This document shows, in pieces, positions 7,864-15,681 of a stretch of 44,963 nucleotides of DNA (the first letter of the stretch is position 1; the number at the start of each line of letters is the position of its first letter). The stretch comes from Verrucomicrobiota bacterium. GTDB taxonomy: Bacteria > Verrucomicrobiota > Verrucomicrobiia > Limisphaerales > JAFGQR01. The notes beneath the pieces were generated by a model, which was not told where the DNA came from, made no database searches, and saw nothing but the letters and a program-made list of their open reading frames with translations. The position numbers and the translations under genes are program-made. The DNA lies in contig JAFGQR010000143.1 of NCBI GenBank assembly GCA_016935555.1, positions 1-44,963 of the forward strand, read 5' to 3'.

Positions 7864-7891
7864 GCGGGTTCGACCCCCGCCGCGCGTACCA
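7864..7891 (+). other. tRNA/tmRNA 3'-end-like sequence, candidate att site remnant
   Basis: GCGGG-TTCGACC-CCCGC at 7864-7880 is a perfect T-arm (5-bp stem, 7-base loop with the TTCGA core). It is followed by seven bases, CGCGCGT, and ACCA, exactly the spacing to a discriminator and CCA end. No matching D-arm, anticodon arm or 5' acceptor strand is upstream, so this is a 3' end only. Islands integrated at tRNA or tmRNA genes leave such a duplicate at the far end. The intact partner gene would lie left of the window. Confidence 0.5.
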
Positions 7892-8148
7892 GAGTTTTAA
7901 GCCTCCTGCTCCAACAAGCCCACGGCGGGATTGTGTCCGCCCTCAACACCGGCTACATCGACATCGATCCCGCCAAGCGCGGACGCACTCTGCATGGCCG
8001 TGGGGTAGTGGATCCGGATGACATGCCAGGGCCGGCGAGGGCGATGGTGCTGGGGTATGTTGGGACACGCGGCACTCGGGATCGGATACGGCCGCAATTG
8101 GAGAGGCGCGGGTATGCCGAGGGGGAGGACGATTGGATGGCGGCGTGA
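7891..8148 (+). pseudogene. Open C-terminal gene fragment of unknown family
   Basis: An open frame immediately after the tRNA-like end, lacking a proper ATG; the first GTG is at 7933. The peptide looks protein-like: GGIVSALNTGYIDIDPAKRG, then AMVLGYVGTRGTRDRIRPQL and RRGYAEGEDDWMAA. The VGxRGxRxxIRxxL...GYxEGxD ending has the feel of a conserved C-terminus, but I cannot name the family. It is probably the 3' end of a core gene cut off at the island junction; a short real gene or chance frame is also possible. Confidence 0.35.
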
Positions 8149-8217
8149 AGTCAGGTCGGATCTTTTGGTGAGGGTGGCTGTTGTTGAGAAGCGGTTTAGG
8201 GATATTCGAGGAGGATT

Positions 8218-8237
8218 TGTGAATAACTTGTGAATAA
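8218..8237. promoter_or_regulatory. Two DnaA-box matches upstream of mraZ
   Basis: TGTGAATAA occurs at 8218-8226 and again at 8229-8237, spaced 11 bp. Each is the reverse complement of TTATTCACA, a perfect match to the DnaA-box consensus TTATNCACA. They lie about 30 bp upstream of the -35 element of the dcw promoter. Confidence 0.5.
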
Positions 8238-8263
8238 CTGAACGAAAGCCCTTTGGAATAAGT

Positions 8264-8293
8264 TTGACAGATTCCGTCACGAAAAGGTAAATA
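8264..8293 (+). promoter_or_regulatory. Candidate sigma70-type promoter of the dcw cluster
   Basis: A perfect TTGACA (-35) at 8264-8269 is followed after 18 bp by TAAATA (8288-8293), a weak -10. It is the only consensus -35 in the leader, 115 bp upstream of mraZ. The -10 lies inside the 10-bp repeat array, so a factor bound there would compete with RNA polymerase. Confidence 0.5.
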
Positions 8294-8328
8294 ACGGGAA
8301 ATTACGGTAGATTACGTCATAAAGCGTT
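8285..8328 (+). promoter_or_regulatory. 10-bp-period repeat array, candidate MraZ operator
   Basis: Successive 10-bp blocks read ATAACGGGAA (8291-8300), ATTACGGTAG (8301-8310) and ATTACGTCAT (8311-8320). Weaker blocks flank them: AGGT at 8285-8288 and GCGTT at 8324-8328. MraZ in E. coli and mollicutes binds three or four short repeats spaced at one per helical turn just upstream of mraZ. The register, copy number and location fit; the core ACGG differs from E. coli TGGG. Confidence 0.6.
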
Positions 8329-8383
8329 GATACTGGGGATGAGAGTTGAGAGTGCGGGTTGGCGGAAAAAGAACTGAACGCGC

Positions 8384-8848
8384 ATGCCGGATTCGGAAAT
8401 CAAGCCTCTCGAGTTCTATGGCCGCTTCCGGCACGGCATCGACGGGAGCCGGCGGCTGATGATTCCGGCGAAGTGGCGTCCGCCGGAGAAGAGCGTGGTG
8501 CTCAAGGCGATTCTATGGCCGATGAACGTCAACGATTACATCCTGGTGTTGCCTCCCGAGCAATGGCGGCAGCGTGTCCTGGAGAAGCTCAAGGACAACC
8601 GCCTCTCGGACGAGAGAGCAGCCAACCTGGAGCGTGTGATTGGCGAGACCTCCGAGCCGCTGGAGCTGGACAAGGTCGGGCGGTTTTGTCTGCCGGATCA
8701 TTTGGCGGGTCCGGCGGGGTTGGAGAGGGACGCGGTGCTGGTCGGGCGCGTGGACAAGTTCGAGATCTGGAGCACGCGGCGTTTTGACGCCTCGCATTCG
8801 TACAATGCGAGTTTGGCTGCGGATTACGCAAAAGAGATTGGCATATGA
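8384..8848 (+). CDS. mraZ: MraZ, transcriptional regulator of the dcw cluster
   Basis: A 154-residue protein, close to the usual ~150. It has the two tandem AbrB-like swapped-hairpin halves of the family: DGSRRLMIPAKWR in the first (about residues 19-32) and LDKVGRFCLPDHLAGPAGL in the second (about 95-113). MraZ forms rings and represses its own operon through short repeats; a fitting repeat array lies 60-100 bp upstream. It is the first gene of the cluster, and its stop overlaps the next start (ATGA at 8845). The start is chosen as the first ATG after the promoter, with an A/G-rich GGAAAAAG upstream. Confidence 0.93.
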   Translation: MPDSEIKPLEFYGRFRHGIDGSRRLMIPAKWRPPEKSVVLKAILWPMNVNDYILVLPPEQWRQRVLEKLKDNRLSDERAANLERVIGETSEPLELDKVGRFCLPDHLAGPAGLERDAVLVGRVDKFEIWSTRRFDASHSYNASLAADYAKEIGI

Positions 8849-9438
8849 GCTTACTGACCCTGTTGCGAGTCGGAAACAGTTTCTCGCCCATCGAGGATCA
8901 CCGCAGCCGCTACCAGATGTGCCGACAGAACCTGCTGCCGCATTTTGGCGACCTGGAGGAGGCGGCGGCGCGCGAATTCGCGCGGCCCGCGGCCCGCTCG
9001 GGGCCGGGGCCGGATCCGGCGAACGGCGAGTCCGCATCGGGGCGGCGGCGGTTGTCGGGGGTCTCAGGTGCGTGCTGGAGCGGGGGCGGGCCTTCGGTCC
9101 GGAGCACGGCGGCCGCTCCGGGGGCGATTCCCTGTGCATATCCGGAGGGGCGGTGGTCGGCGCGGCGCGCGTTTTGGCGGGCGGGCGGAGCGGCGGGAAG
9201 GTCCGCGGCGCATGTGGAGGGGGCGCCGGTGCAGCGGGATCTGCCGTGGGAGGCGATTGCGGTGGCGCGAAACGACTTGAGCGAGGGCGACCTGGAGGTG
9301 GTGGCGGTGCCGCGCGAGCCCGCGCCGCCGGGGGCGGCTGCGGCGGGGCGCGCGCCGAAGGGGGCGTCCGGGTCGTTGCTGGACCGGTTGAAGGCCTCAT
9401 GGCGGCGGGGTGCGGGCAGCGCGAGCGGGCGCCGGTGA
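8845..9438 (+). CDS. Unknown protein between mraZ and rsmH
   Basis: A 197-residue protein, not assigned to any family. Two blocks look constrained: the N-terminus (SLLTLLRVGNSFSPIEDHRS, RYQMCRQNLLPHFG) and a segment near residues 132-153 (PWEAIAVARNDLSEGDLEVV). Between and after them is Ala/Gly/Arg/Pro-rich low-complexity sequence. It has no signal peptide or membrane helix and ends in a basic tail (DRLKASWRRG). It is translationally coupled to mraZ by ATGA, with three bases before rsmH, so it is made with the division proteins. The standard dcw order has no gene here; a lineage-specific division or regulatory partner is an inference. Confidence 0.7.
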   Translation: MSLLTLLRVGNSFSPIEDHRSRYQMCRQNLLPHFGDLEEAAAREFARPAARSGPGPDPANGESASGRRRLSGVSGACWSGGGPSVRSTAAAPGAIPCAYPEGRWSARRAFWRAGGAAGRSAAHVEGAPVQRDLPWEAIAVARNDLSEGDLEVVAVPREPAPPGAAAAGRAPKGASGSLLDRLKASWRRGAGSASGRR

Positions 9439-9441
9439 TGA

Positions 9442-10374
9442 ATGGTGGCCGAATACGCGCACAGGCCGGTGATGGTGGCCGAGATCCTGGCCGCCCTTCG
9501 GGTGCGTCCGGGCGGGCGGTGGGTGGACGGCACGTTGGGAAGCGGCTCCTTGGCTGCGTGCATTCTCGACGCGAGCCGTCCGACGGGATGGCTGTTCGGT
9601 TGCGATCGCGATGGGGCGGCGATTGAGGCGGCGACGCGGCGGCTGGCGCCCTTTGCGGGCCGCTTCGAGATACGGCGGGGCGATTTTGCGGATTTGGGCG
9701 ACTGGATTGGGCCGGCCAGTTGCGACGGGGTGGTGTTGGACCTGGGGGTCAGTTCGCCCCAGCTGGACGTGCCCGAACGCGGATTCAGTTTCCAGCACGA
9801 CGCGCCGCTGGACATGCGGATGGATGACCGGCAGTTGCTGACGGCGGCGGACGTGGTGAATGGCTGGGACGAGGCGGCGTTGGCGCGTGTGTTCGGGGAG
9901 TATGGGGATGAGCCCCGCGCGCGCCGCATTGCCCGCGCCATTGTCCGGGAGCGGCAGACGCGCCGGATCGAGACGACGGGGCAGCTGGCGGCCCTGGTGG
10001 AACGGTGGGCGCCGCGGCACGGCCGGAAGCGGCATCCGGCCACGAAGGTGTTTTTGGCGGTTCGCATGGCAGTGAATTCCGAGATCCGTTCGCTTCAACG
10101 CGGACTGGCGGCAGCCTGTACGCTGCTCAAGCCCGGCGGGCGGCTTGTCGTGGTGACGTTTCATTCCGCCGAGGATCGCCTGGTGAAGGCGTTCGGAAGG
10201 GATCAGACCCGCGACTACACGCATCCCGGAACCGTTGACGTGCCGGAACTGCGCCAGCCGCGCGCGCCCGTGCTCCAATGGGTCCAGCGCCGCGCGCTGG
10301 CGCCGGACCCGCGCGAAATCGCGGACAACCCCCGCGCGCGCAGCGCGCAACTCCGGGCATGGGAGAAGGTATGA
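9442..10374 (+). CDS. rsmH: 16S rRNA (cytosine1402-N4)-methyltransferase RsmH (MraW)
   Basis: A 310-residue SAM-dependent methyltransferase modifying C1402 in the ribosomal P site. The start YAHRPVMVAEILAAL is the family's usual N-terminus. The SAM-binding loop follows (WVDGTLGSGSLAACIL; the family more often has GTxGxGGH, so the His position is replaced). Further family blocks are VVLDLGVSSPQLDVPERGF and LDMRMD, ATKVFLAVRMAVNSEIRSL, and VVVTFHSAEDRLVKAF. Length is normal. The ATG lies three bases after the previous stop, and the stop overlaps the ftsL-like start (ATGA). Confidence 0.96.
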   Translation: MVAEYAHRPVMVAEILAALRVRPGGRWVDGTLGSGSLAACILDASRPTGWLFGCDRDGAAIEAATRRLAPFAGRFEIRRGDFADLGDWIGPASCDGVVLDLGVSSPQLDVPERGFSFQHDAPLDMRMDDRQLLTAADVVNGWDEAALARVFGEYGDEPRARRIARAIVRERQTRRIETTGQLAALVERWAPRHGRKRHPATKVFLAVRMAVNSEIRSLQRGLAAACTLLKPGGRLVVVTFHSAEDRLVKAFGRDQTRDYTHPGTVDVPELRQPRAPVLQWVQRRALAPDPREIADNPRARSAQLRAWEKV

Positions 10375-10742
10375 GGCGCAGACACCATCCGGCGCGGGAC
10401 GAGTCGGGCACGATCCGGCCGCTGCCGGCGATCAAGGCGTTTCTGCTGTGCCTCCTGCTGGGCGGGACGGCGGTGGGCTACGTCGCCCAGAAGAACAAGA
10501 TCTACGAACTCGGCGCCCAGATCACGCTTCGCGAGGAATGCCTGCGCCAGCTGCAGAAGGAAAACAAGGCTCGCGCCAGCCATTTGGGCCGCCTGCAGAT
10601 GCCGCAGGTGATCGCCATGCGGGTTCGCGAACTCAACCTGGGACTGCAGCCGCCCCAGCCGGGCCAGGTCGTCTGGCTGCCGGAACCCGAGACGCCATCG
10701 CCCACCAACGGCGCCCCGCCGTTGCAGATGGTCCAACAATAA
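10371..10742 (+). CDS. FtsL-like small bitopic division protein
   Basis: A 123-residue protein: basic cytoplasmic N-terminus (RRRHHPARDE), one membrane helix (about residues 21-40: LPAIKAFLLCLLLGGTAVGY), and a periplasmic heptad-like helix (IYELGAQITLREECLRQLQK). A Pro-rich tail ends it. This is the layout of FtsL, which recruits FtsI/FtsW with FtsB and FtsQ, and it lies in the ftsL position between rsmH and ftsI. FtsL is poorly conserved, so the name rests on topology and location. The ATG at 10371 overlaps the rsmH stop; an earlier in-frame ATG would run into rsmH. Confidence 0.75.
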   Translation: MRRRHHPARDESGTIRPLPAIKAFLLCLLLGGTAVGYVAQKNKIYELGAQITLREECLRQLQKENKARASHLGRLQMPQVIAMRVRELNLGLQPPQPGQVVWLPEPETPSPTNGAPPLQMVQQ

Positions 10743-10821
10743 TCCGGCCCCTGCTCCGCGCGCCGTCCGGGTGAGGAACCGAACGGCGCGGGGCGGGGGG
10801 CCGGGCCACCTGGAATTGTTC

Positions 10822-12711
10822 ATGACCCTGGCGGATACAGCGCGTCGGGCGTGGCTGCCCGCTGCGGTGCTGGTGTTGGGCTTTGTCGGCCTGGGCTTGC
10901 GCCTTCACGTGCTGCAAGTCGTCCAGCACGACCACTGGCTCGCCGAATCCGAGCGCAACACCCAGCGCCTCTTCCTCATGGAGCCGCGCCGGGGCGAAAT
11001 CCTCGACGCCAACGGCAACCCCCTCACCGCCAGCCTCCCCATCAAACGCGTCTTCGCCAACCCGCGGCTCCTGGGGCCGCGCTACGCGGAGGTCGCGCAC
11101 CGGCTGGCGCCGCTGCTGGCGTGGGACGAGGCGGCGCTGGCGCAGCGGCTGCGGCCCTTCGTCTGCGCCACGAACCGTTTCGGCGAGCCGGTCACCAACG
11201 CCTACGTGAACCTGCACCGCAAGGTCAGCGCCGAAACCTGGCAGCAAGTCACCCAGACCATGGCCGGCATCGTCCAACATGCCGTCCAAAGCGCGGGCTC
11301 CCGCAAGCTCACCCCGGGCGAAGCGGTCTATTACCGCGGATTGCGCAGCGCCGCCCTCTATGCGATGGACGATTACGACCGCCTCTACACCTGCAACCGG
11401 CTTGCCTCGCACGTCATCGGCTTCGCCCAGGACCGCGAACTCACGTTCAACCGCAAAACCGTCTTTCCCTGGTCCGGCCGGGACGGGGTCGAATTCTGGT
11501 TTGACGGGAAACTGGCCGGGATCCGGGGTTGGAACCAGACCGAGACGGATCACGCCAGGCGGGAGTTGCTGCCTTTTCGGGAGGCCTATGTGGAGCCCAA
11601 GCCGGGGCTGAGTGTGGTCTTGACGATCGACATGGTGATCCAGGGCTGTGTCGAGGCGGCCCTTGCGGACCTGGTGGCGCGCCATACGCCCGAGAGCGTC
11701 TCGGTTATCGTGATCCGCCCCAGGACCGGCGAGATCCTCGCCATGGCCACCCTGCCCAACTACGACCCCAACCGCCCGGGCGAGGTCCCCGTGGACCACT
11801 TGCGCAACCGGGCCGTGGCGGACCTCTATGAGCCGGGGTCCACCTTCAAGATAGTGACGATCGCCGCCGCGCTGAGCGAGGGGGTGGTGCGGATGGACGA
11901 CGTGATCGACTGCGAGACCGCCCCCTGGTATTATCTCGGCCACCGTCTCAGGGACCACGGCCGCTTCGGCCCCCTCACCGTGCGCCAAATCCTCGTCAAA
12001 TCCTCCAACATCGGCGTCGCCAAAATCGCCCTGATGCTGGGCGAAGAACGGTTCCAGAACTACGTCAAACGCTTCGGGTTCGGCCAGCGCACCGGCATCA
12101 CCCTCGGCGGCGAACGCGCCGGCATCGTCGACCCGCCCGCCCGCCGCGACAAGCTCCGCCTGACGCGAGCCGCCATCGGCCAGGCGATTGCCGTCACCCC
12201 CCTCCAGATGGCGGCTGCCGTGAGCGCCATCGCCAACGGCGGCGTGCTCATGCGCCCCTTCGTCGTCAAAGGGCTCCGCGACCAGCACGGCCGCCTGGTC
12301 GCCCGCTACGAACCCCAGCCCGTCCGGCAGGTCATCCGCGACGACGTCAACCGTCAGATGGTCGAGGCGCTGAAGCTCGCCGTCAGCGAAGGCACCGGCA
12401 TCCATGCCCGGCTCGACTTGTTCTCCGCCGCAGGCAAGACCGGCACCGCCCAAATCGCCCGCAACGGCCAGTATGTGGACGGCGAGTATGTCAGCTCCTT
12501 CATCGGTTTCCTGCCTGCGGACCGCGCGGAACTGTGCGTGGCCATCACGGTCGTGAAGCCCAGCGGCGGCTATTACGGCGGCACGGTGGCCGCGCCCTGT
12601 TTCAAAGAGATCGCCGAGCAGATCGCCCTTTACCTCAAACTGCGTCCGGACCGCCAGCCGGTGGCGGGCGCCCCGGGCCGGCCCGGGCTGGTGCGTGCCG
12701 GCGGCGACTAG
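10822..12711 (+). CDS. ftsI: Peptidoglycan DD-transpeptidase FtsI (PBP3, class B PBP)
   Basis: A 629-residue class B penicillin-binding protein that cross-links septal peptidoglycan. After the membrane anchor (about residues 8-27, LPAAVLVLGFVGLGLRL) comes the dimerisation/pedestal region with RRGEILDANGNPLTASLPIK. The transpeptidase follows: nucleophile motif EPGSTFK (Ser about 340), SxN in KSSNIGVAKIA, and KTG in AAGKTGTAQIA. No PASTA domain is present. The ATG at 10822 is preferred because the anchor follows directly; a GTG at 10771 would add 17 Arg/Gly-rich residues. The gene lies between ftsL-like and murE with short gaps. Confidence 0.95.
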   Translation: MTLADTARRAWLPAAVLVLGFVGLGLRLHVLQVVQHDHWLAESERNTQRLFLMEPRRGEILDANGNPLTASLPIKRVFANPRLLGPRYAEVAHRLAPLLAWDEAALAQRLRPFVCATNRFGEPVTNAYVNLHRKVSAETWQQVTQTMAGIVQHAVQSAGSRKLTPGEAVYYRGLRSAALYAMDDYDRLYTCNRLASHVIGFAQDRELTFNRKTVFPWSGRDGVEFWFDGKLAGIRGWNQTETDHARRELLPFREAYVEPKPGLSVVLTIDMVIQGCVEAALADLVARHTPESVSVIVIRPRTGEILAMATLPNYDPNRPGEVPVDHLRNRAVADLYEPGSTFKIVTIAAALSEGVVRMDDVIDCETAPWYYLGHRLRDHGRFGPLTVRQILVKSSNIGVAKIALMLGEERFQNYVKRFGFGQRTGITLGGERAGIVDPPARRDKLRLTRAAIGQAIAVTPLQMAAAVSAIANGGVLMRPFVVKGLRDQHGRLVARYEPQPVRQVIRDDVNRQMVEALKLAVSEGTGIHARLDLFSAAGKTGTAQIARNGQYVDGEYVSSFIGFLPADRAELCVAITVVKPSGGYYGGTVAAPCFKEIAEQIALYLKLRPDRQPVAGAPGRPGLVRAGGD

Positions 12712-12733
12712 GCGCCTGCCGGGGGAGAAGACC

Positions 12734-14230
12734 ATGCTGCTCAAAGACCTGGTCCGTGAACTGCCTGGCGCGGCGGTTGAAGGCTCGCTGGAACGCGAGA
12801 TCGCCGGGATCGCCTACGACTCGCGCCGGGTCATGCCCGGCATGGTGTTCGTGGCCCTGCCCGGCCGGCGCGTGGACGGTCACGAGTTCATCGGCCCCGC
12901 GGTGGACCGGGGCGCCGCGGCGGTGATCTGCGAGCGCAACGGCATTCTCCGTTCCCGCGCGACCAGGATCCGCGTGCCCGACACCCGCGAGGCGCTGGCG
13001 CGGGCCGCGATTTCCTTCTACCATCACCCCGCCGACCGTCTGAAGCTCATCGGCGTCACCGGCACCAACGGCAAAACCGTGGTGGCGTTCATGGTCAAGC
13101 ACCTCCTCGAAACCGCCGGTGTCCGCACCGGCCTCATCGGCACGGTTCATTACGAGGTGGGCGACCGACTCATCCCGGCCCAGCGCACCACCCCCGAGTC
13201 GCTCGAGCTCCAGCATTACATGGCCCAGATGCTCAGCGCCGGCTGCCGGGCCTGCGTCCTGGAGGTCAGCTCGCACGCCCTCGACCAAAAACGCGTCTTC
13301 GGCATCGAGTTCGACGTCGCCATCTTCACCAACCTCACCCACGACCACATCGATTATCACGGGTCGATCGACCGTTACTTCGCCGCCAAACAGGTTCTCT
13401 TTCAGCCCCCCGTCCCGCGCACCAAACAGGCCGCCGCCGTCATCAACATCGACGACCACTACGGCGCCCGCCTGGCCGACGCCACCCACGCCGAAATCAA
13501 GCTCACCTACGGATTGCACCGCACCGCCCACGTCCGCGCCTCCAACATCCGCCTGGACCGCCAGGGCTCGCGCTTCGCCGTCCATAGCCCCCGCGGGCGC
13601 TTCCCCTGCCGCCTCCCGCTCATCGGCCGCCACAATGTCTACAACGCCCTCGCAACCGTCGGCGCCGGCTTCGCCTTGAATGCGCGCGACGCCCTGATCC
13701 AATCCGCCCTCAACACCCTGCCGCCCGTCCCGGGCCGGCTCGAACCCGTCCCCGGCCCCCGGCCCTTCTCCGTGTTTGTCGATTACGCGCACACCGACGA
13801 TGCGTTGCGCAACGTCCTCACCGCGCTGCGCGAGGTCACTCCCCATCGCATCCTTCTGCTGTTCGGCTGCGGCGGCAACCGCGACGCCGCCAAACGCGCC
13901 CGCATGGGCAAGGTCGCCGCCGAGCTCGCCGACCTGACCCTCATCACCAGCGACAACCCCCGCCAGGAAGATCCCGCCGCCATCGCCGCCCAGATCGAGA
14001 GCGGCTTCCGCACGGTGCGGCCCGGCGGGTGCGGCATTGAGTTGGACCGGCAGCGCGCGATTGCCCGGCTCCTGGGGCAGGCCCGCCCCGGCGACAGCGT
14101 GTTGCTGGCCGGCAAAGGCCACGAAACCTACCAGGAATTCGACAATACCATCGTCCCGTTCGACGACCGCGTCGTCGCCCAGGAGGCGCTCGAATCGATC
14201 GACGTCTCAACACGCCGTTCCCGTTCCTGA
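12734..14230 (+). CDS. murE: UDP-N-acetylmuramoyl-tripeptide ligase MurE (meso-DAP type)
   Basis: A 498-residue Mur ligase adding the third stem residue in the cytoplasm. The P-loop is IGVTGTNGKT (Lys about 114), then QRTTPESLELQHYMAQ, the carbamylated-lysine neighbourhood and HDHIDYHGSIDRYFAAK, and the C-terminal domain VFVDYAHTDDALRNVL. The substrate motif reads DNPR (residues 407-410) in SDNPRQEDP, the signature of meso-diaminopimelate-adding enzymes, so the wall is predicted to be DAP-type as in most diderms. The ATG at 12734 is chosen because the MurE fold starts at once (LLKDLVREL). Confidence 0.95.
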   Translation: MLLKDLVRELPGAAVEGSLEREIAGIAYDSRRVMPGMVFVALPGRRVDGHEFIGPAVDRGAAAVICERNGILRSRATRIRVPDTREALARAAISFYHHPADRLKLIGVTGTNGKTVVAFMVKHLLETAGVRTGLIGTVHYEVGDRLIPAQRTTPESLELQHYMAQMLSAGCRACVLEVSSHALDQKRVFGIEFDVAIFTNLTHDHIDYHGSIDRYFAAKQVLFQPPVPRTKQAAAVINIDDHYGARLADATHAEIKLTYGLHRTAHVRASNIRLDRQGSRFAVHSPRGRFPCRLPLIGRHNVYNALATVGAGFALNARDALIQSALNTLPPVPGRLEPVPGPRPFSVFVDYAHTDDALRNVLTALREVTPHRILLLFGCGGNRDAAKRARMGKVAAELADLTLITSDNPRQEDPAAIAAQIESGFRTVRPGGCGIELDRQRAIARLLGQARPGDSVLLAGKGHETYQEFDNTIVPFDDRVVAQEALESIDVSTRRSRS

Positions 14231-14262
14231 TCCCCCGATTCCCGCCCGCCCGTGGGGCACAG

Positions 14263-15681
14263 ATGGAACCCCGCCCCATCCACTATGTGATCCGGGCCTG
14301 CGCCGCCGAGCTTGTCGCCGGCGACCCCGACAAACCCGTTGAGGGCGTCTGCACCGACTCGCGCCGGGTCCGGGCCGGCGACGTGTTTTTCGCGCTGGCG
14401 GGGGAGCGGTTTGACGGGCACGCCTACGCTGCGGAGGCGGCGCGGAAGGGAGCGGTGGCCGTGGTGGTCCGGGGGGACCGCGTGCGGGCGCTGTCCGGGC
14501 TGCCGGACCCGGTGGCGGTGCTGGCGGTGGCGGACACGCGCCGGGCGCTGGGGGCGCTGGGGGCGCGCTACCGGGAGGAGTTCCGGCCGGGGGTGATTGC
14601 GGTGGGCGGGTCGAACGGCAAGACCACGACGAAGGAATTGCTGGCGTCGGTGTTGCGCCGGCGGTTTGACACCTTGTGGAACGAGGCGAGCTTCAACAAC
14701 GAGATCGGCGTGCCGCTCACGCTGTTGCGCCTCACGGCCGGGCACCGCATGGCCGTGTTGGAACTCGGCACCAACCACCCCGGCGAACTGGCTCCCCTCA
14801 TGCGCCTCGCCCAGCCCCGGGACGGCATTCTGACCAACATCGGTCGCGAGCACCTGGAATATTTCGGCGACCTGGCCGGCGTGGCGGGTGAGGAAGCCGC
14901 GCTCGCCGAAGGCCTGCCCCCGTTCGGCAGGCTCTTTCTCAACGGCGACGATCCCTGGACCCCCTGGATCGCCCCGCGCTCGCCCGCACGCGTCGTCACC
15001 GTCGGGTTCAATCCCCACAATGACTGGCGTGCGCGTGTCATCGGGGCCGGGATGGAGGGGGTGAGGTTCGAGGTTCATGCGCCGCAGCCGGCATACTCCG
15101 GGGATTACTCCATTCAGTTGCTCGGACGCCACCAGGTGGCCAATGCCCTCCTCGCCCTGGCGGCGGCAGCCGAATGGGGCGTTGCCCCCGACGCCGCCCG
15201 CGAGGGGCTGGCGGCTTGCGCGCCGGTCCGGCACCGGATGGAGGCCGTCGACTGCGGCGGGCACCGGGTGCTGAACGACGCCTACAACGCCAATGCCGAC
15301 TCGATGCTTGCCGCCCTTCAAACGCTCTGCGATTTCCCGTGCGCCGGACGGCGCTGGGCCGTGCTGGGGGACATGGCCGAACTGGGTGTCCACACCGCCT
15401 CGGCCCACCGCGAAGTCGGCCGGCGCGCCGCGGAACTGCGCGTGGACCGACTGGTCACGATCGGCGCCTGGGCGCAAACGACGGCCGAGGCGGCGCGCGC
15501 CGCGGGGTTGGCGGACACGGTGGTGTGCGACGGCCTGGCGGCGGCGGCGGAGGCGGTCCGGGGGCGGGTGGGACCGGGCGACGTGGTGTTGATCAAGGGA
15601 TCGCGCGCTGCAGGGCTGGAGCGCCTGGCGGAGGCATTGGACACGTGTTCCCCCGCTTCGGGCATGGGAGGCTGCACATGA
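14263..15681 (+). CDS. murF: UDP-N-acetylmuramoyl-tripeptide D-Ala-D-Ala ligase MurF
   Basis: A 472-residue Mur ligase that attaches D-Ala-D-Ala to complete the pentapeptide. It shows the N-terminal uridine-binding segment (GVCTDSRRVRAGDVFFALAG), P-loop AVGGSNGKTTTKELLASVL (Lys 120), the NEASFNNEIGVPLTLLRL block, ELGTNHPGELAPL, and the C-terminal VLNDAYNANADSMLAALQTL motif typical of MurF. The 32-bp gap from murE and the four-base overlap with mraY keep it in the operon. Its D-Ala-D-Ala substrate would come from the ddl gene further down. Confidence 0.95.
   Translation: MEPRPIHYVIRACAAELVAGDPDKPVEGVCTDSRRVRAGDVFFALAGERFDGHAYAAEAARKGAVAVVVRGDRVRALSGLPDPVAVLAVADTRRALGALGARYREEFRPGVIAVGGSNGKTTTKELLASVLRRRFDTLWNEASFNNEIGVPLTLLRLTAGHRMAVLELGTNHPGELAPLMRLAQPRDGILTNIGREHLEYFGDLAGVAGEEAALAEGLPPFGRLFLNGDDPWTPWIAPRSPARVVTVGFNPHNDWRARVIGAGMEGVRFEVHAPQPAYSGDYSIQLLGRHQVANALLALAAAAEWGVAPDAAREGLAACAPVRHRMEAVDCGGHRVLNDAYNANADSMLAALQTLCDFPCAGRRWAVLGDMAELGVHTASAHREVGRRAAELRVDRLVTIGAWAQTTAEAARAAGLADTVVCDGLAAAAEAVRGRVGPGDVVLIKGSRAAGLERLAEALDTCSPASGMGGCT

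Larger units (their letters stand above)
7356..8383. other. About 1 kb non-coding junction region between island and dcw cluster
   Basis: No full gene is supported here. In order it holds the REP-like palindrome (7530-7585), a tRNA/tmRNA 3'-end-like sequence (7864-7891), a short open fragment (7891-8148), two DnaA-box matches (8218-8237), and the promoter and repeat array of the dcw cluster (8264-8327). Its left half is AT-richer than its surroundings. Confidence 0.6.

Noticed and set aside
7801-7891. A complete tRNA gene ending at 7891
   Set aside because: Only the T-arm and 3' acceptor strand are present; no anticodon stem, D-arm or matching 5' strand fits upstream.
10633-12744. A 703-residue open frame opposite ftsI
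   Set aside because: Shadow of a high-GC coding strand; the plus strand holds STFK, SSN and KTG motifs.
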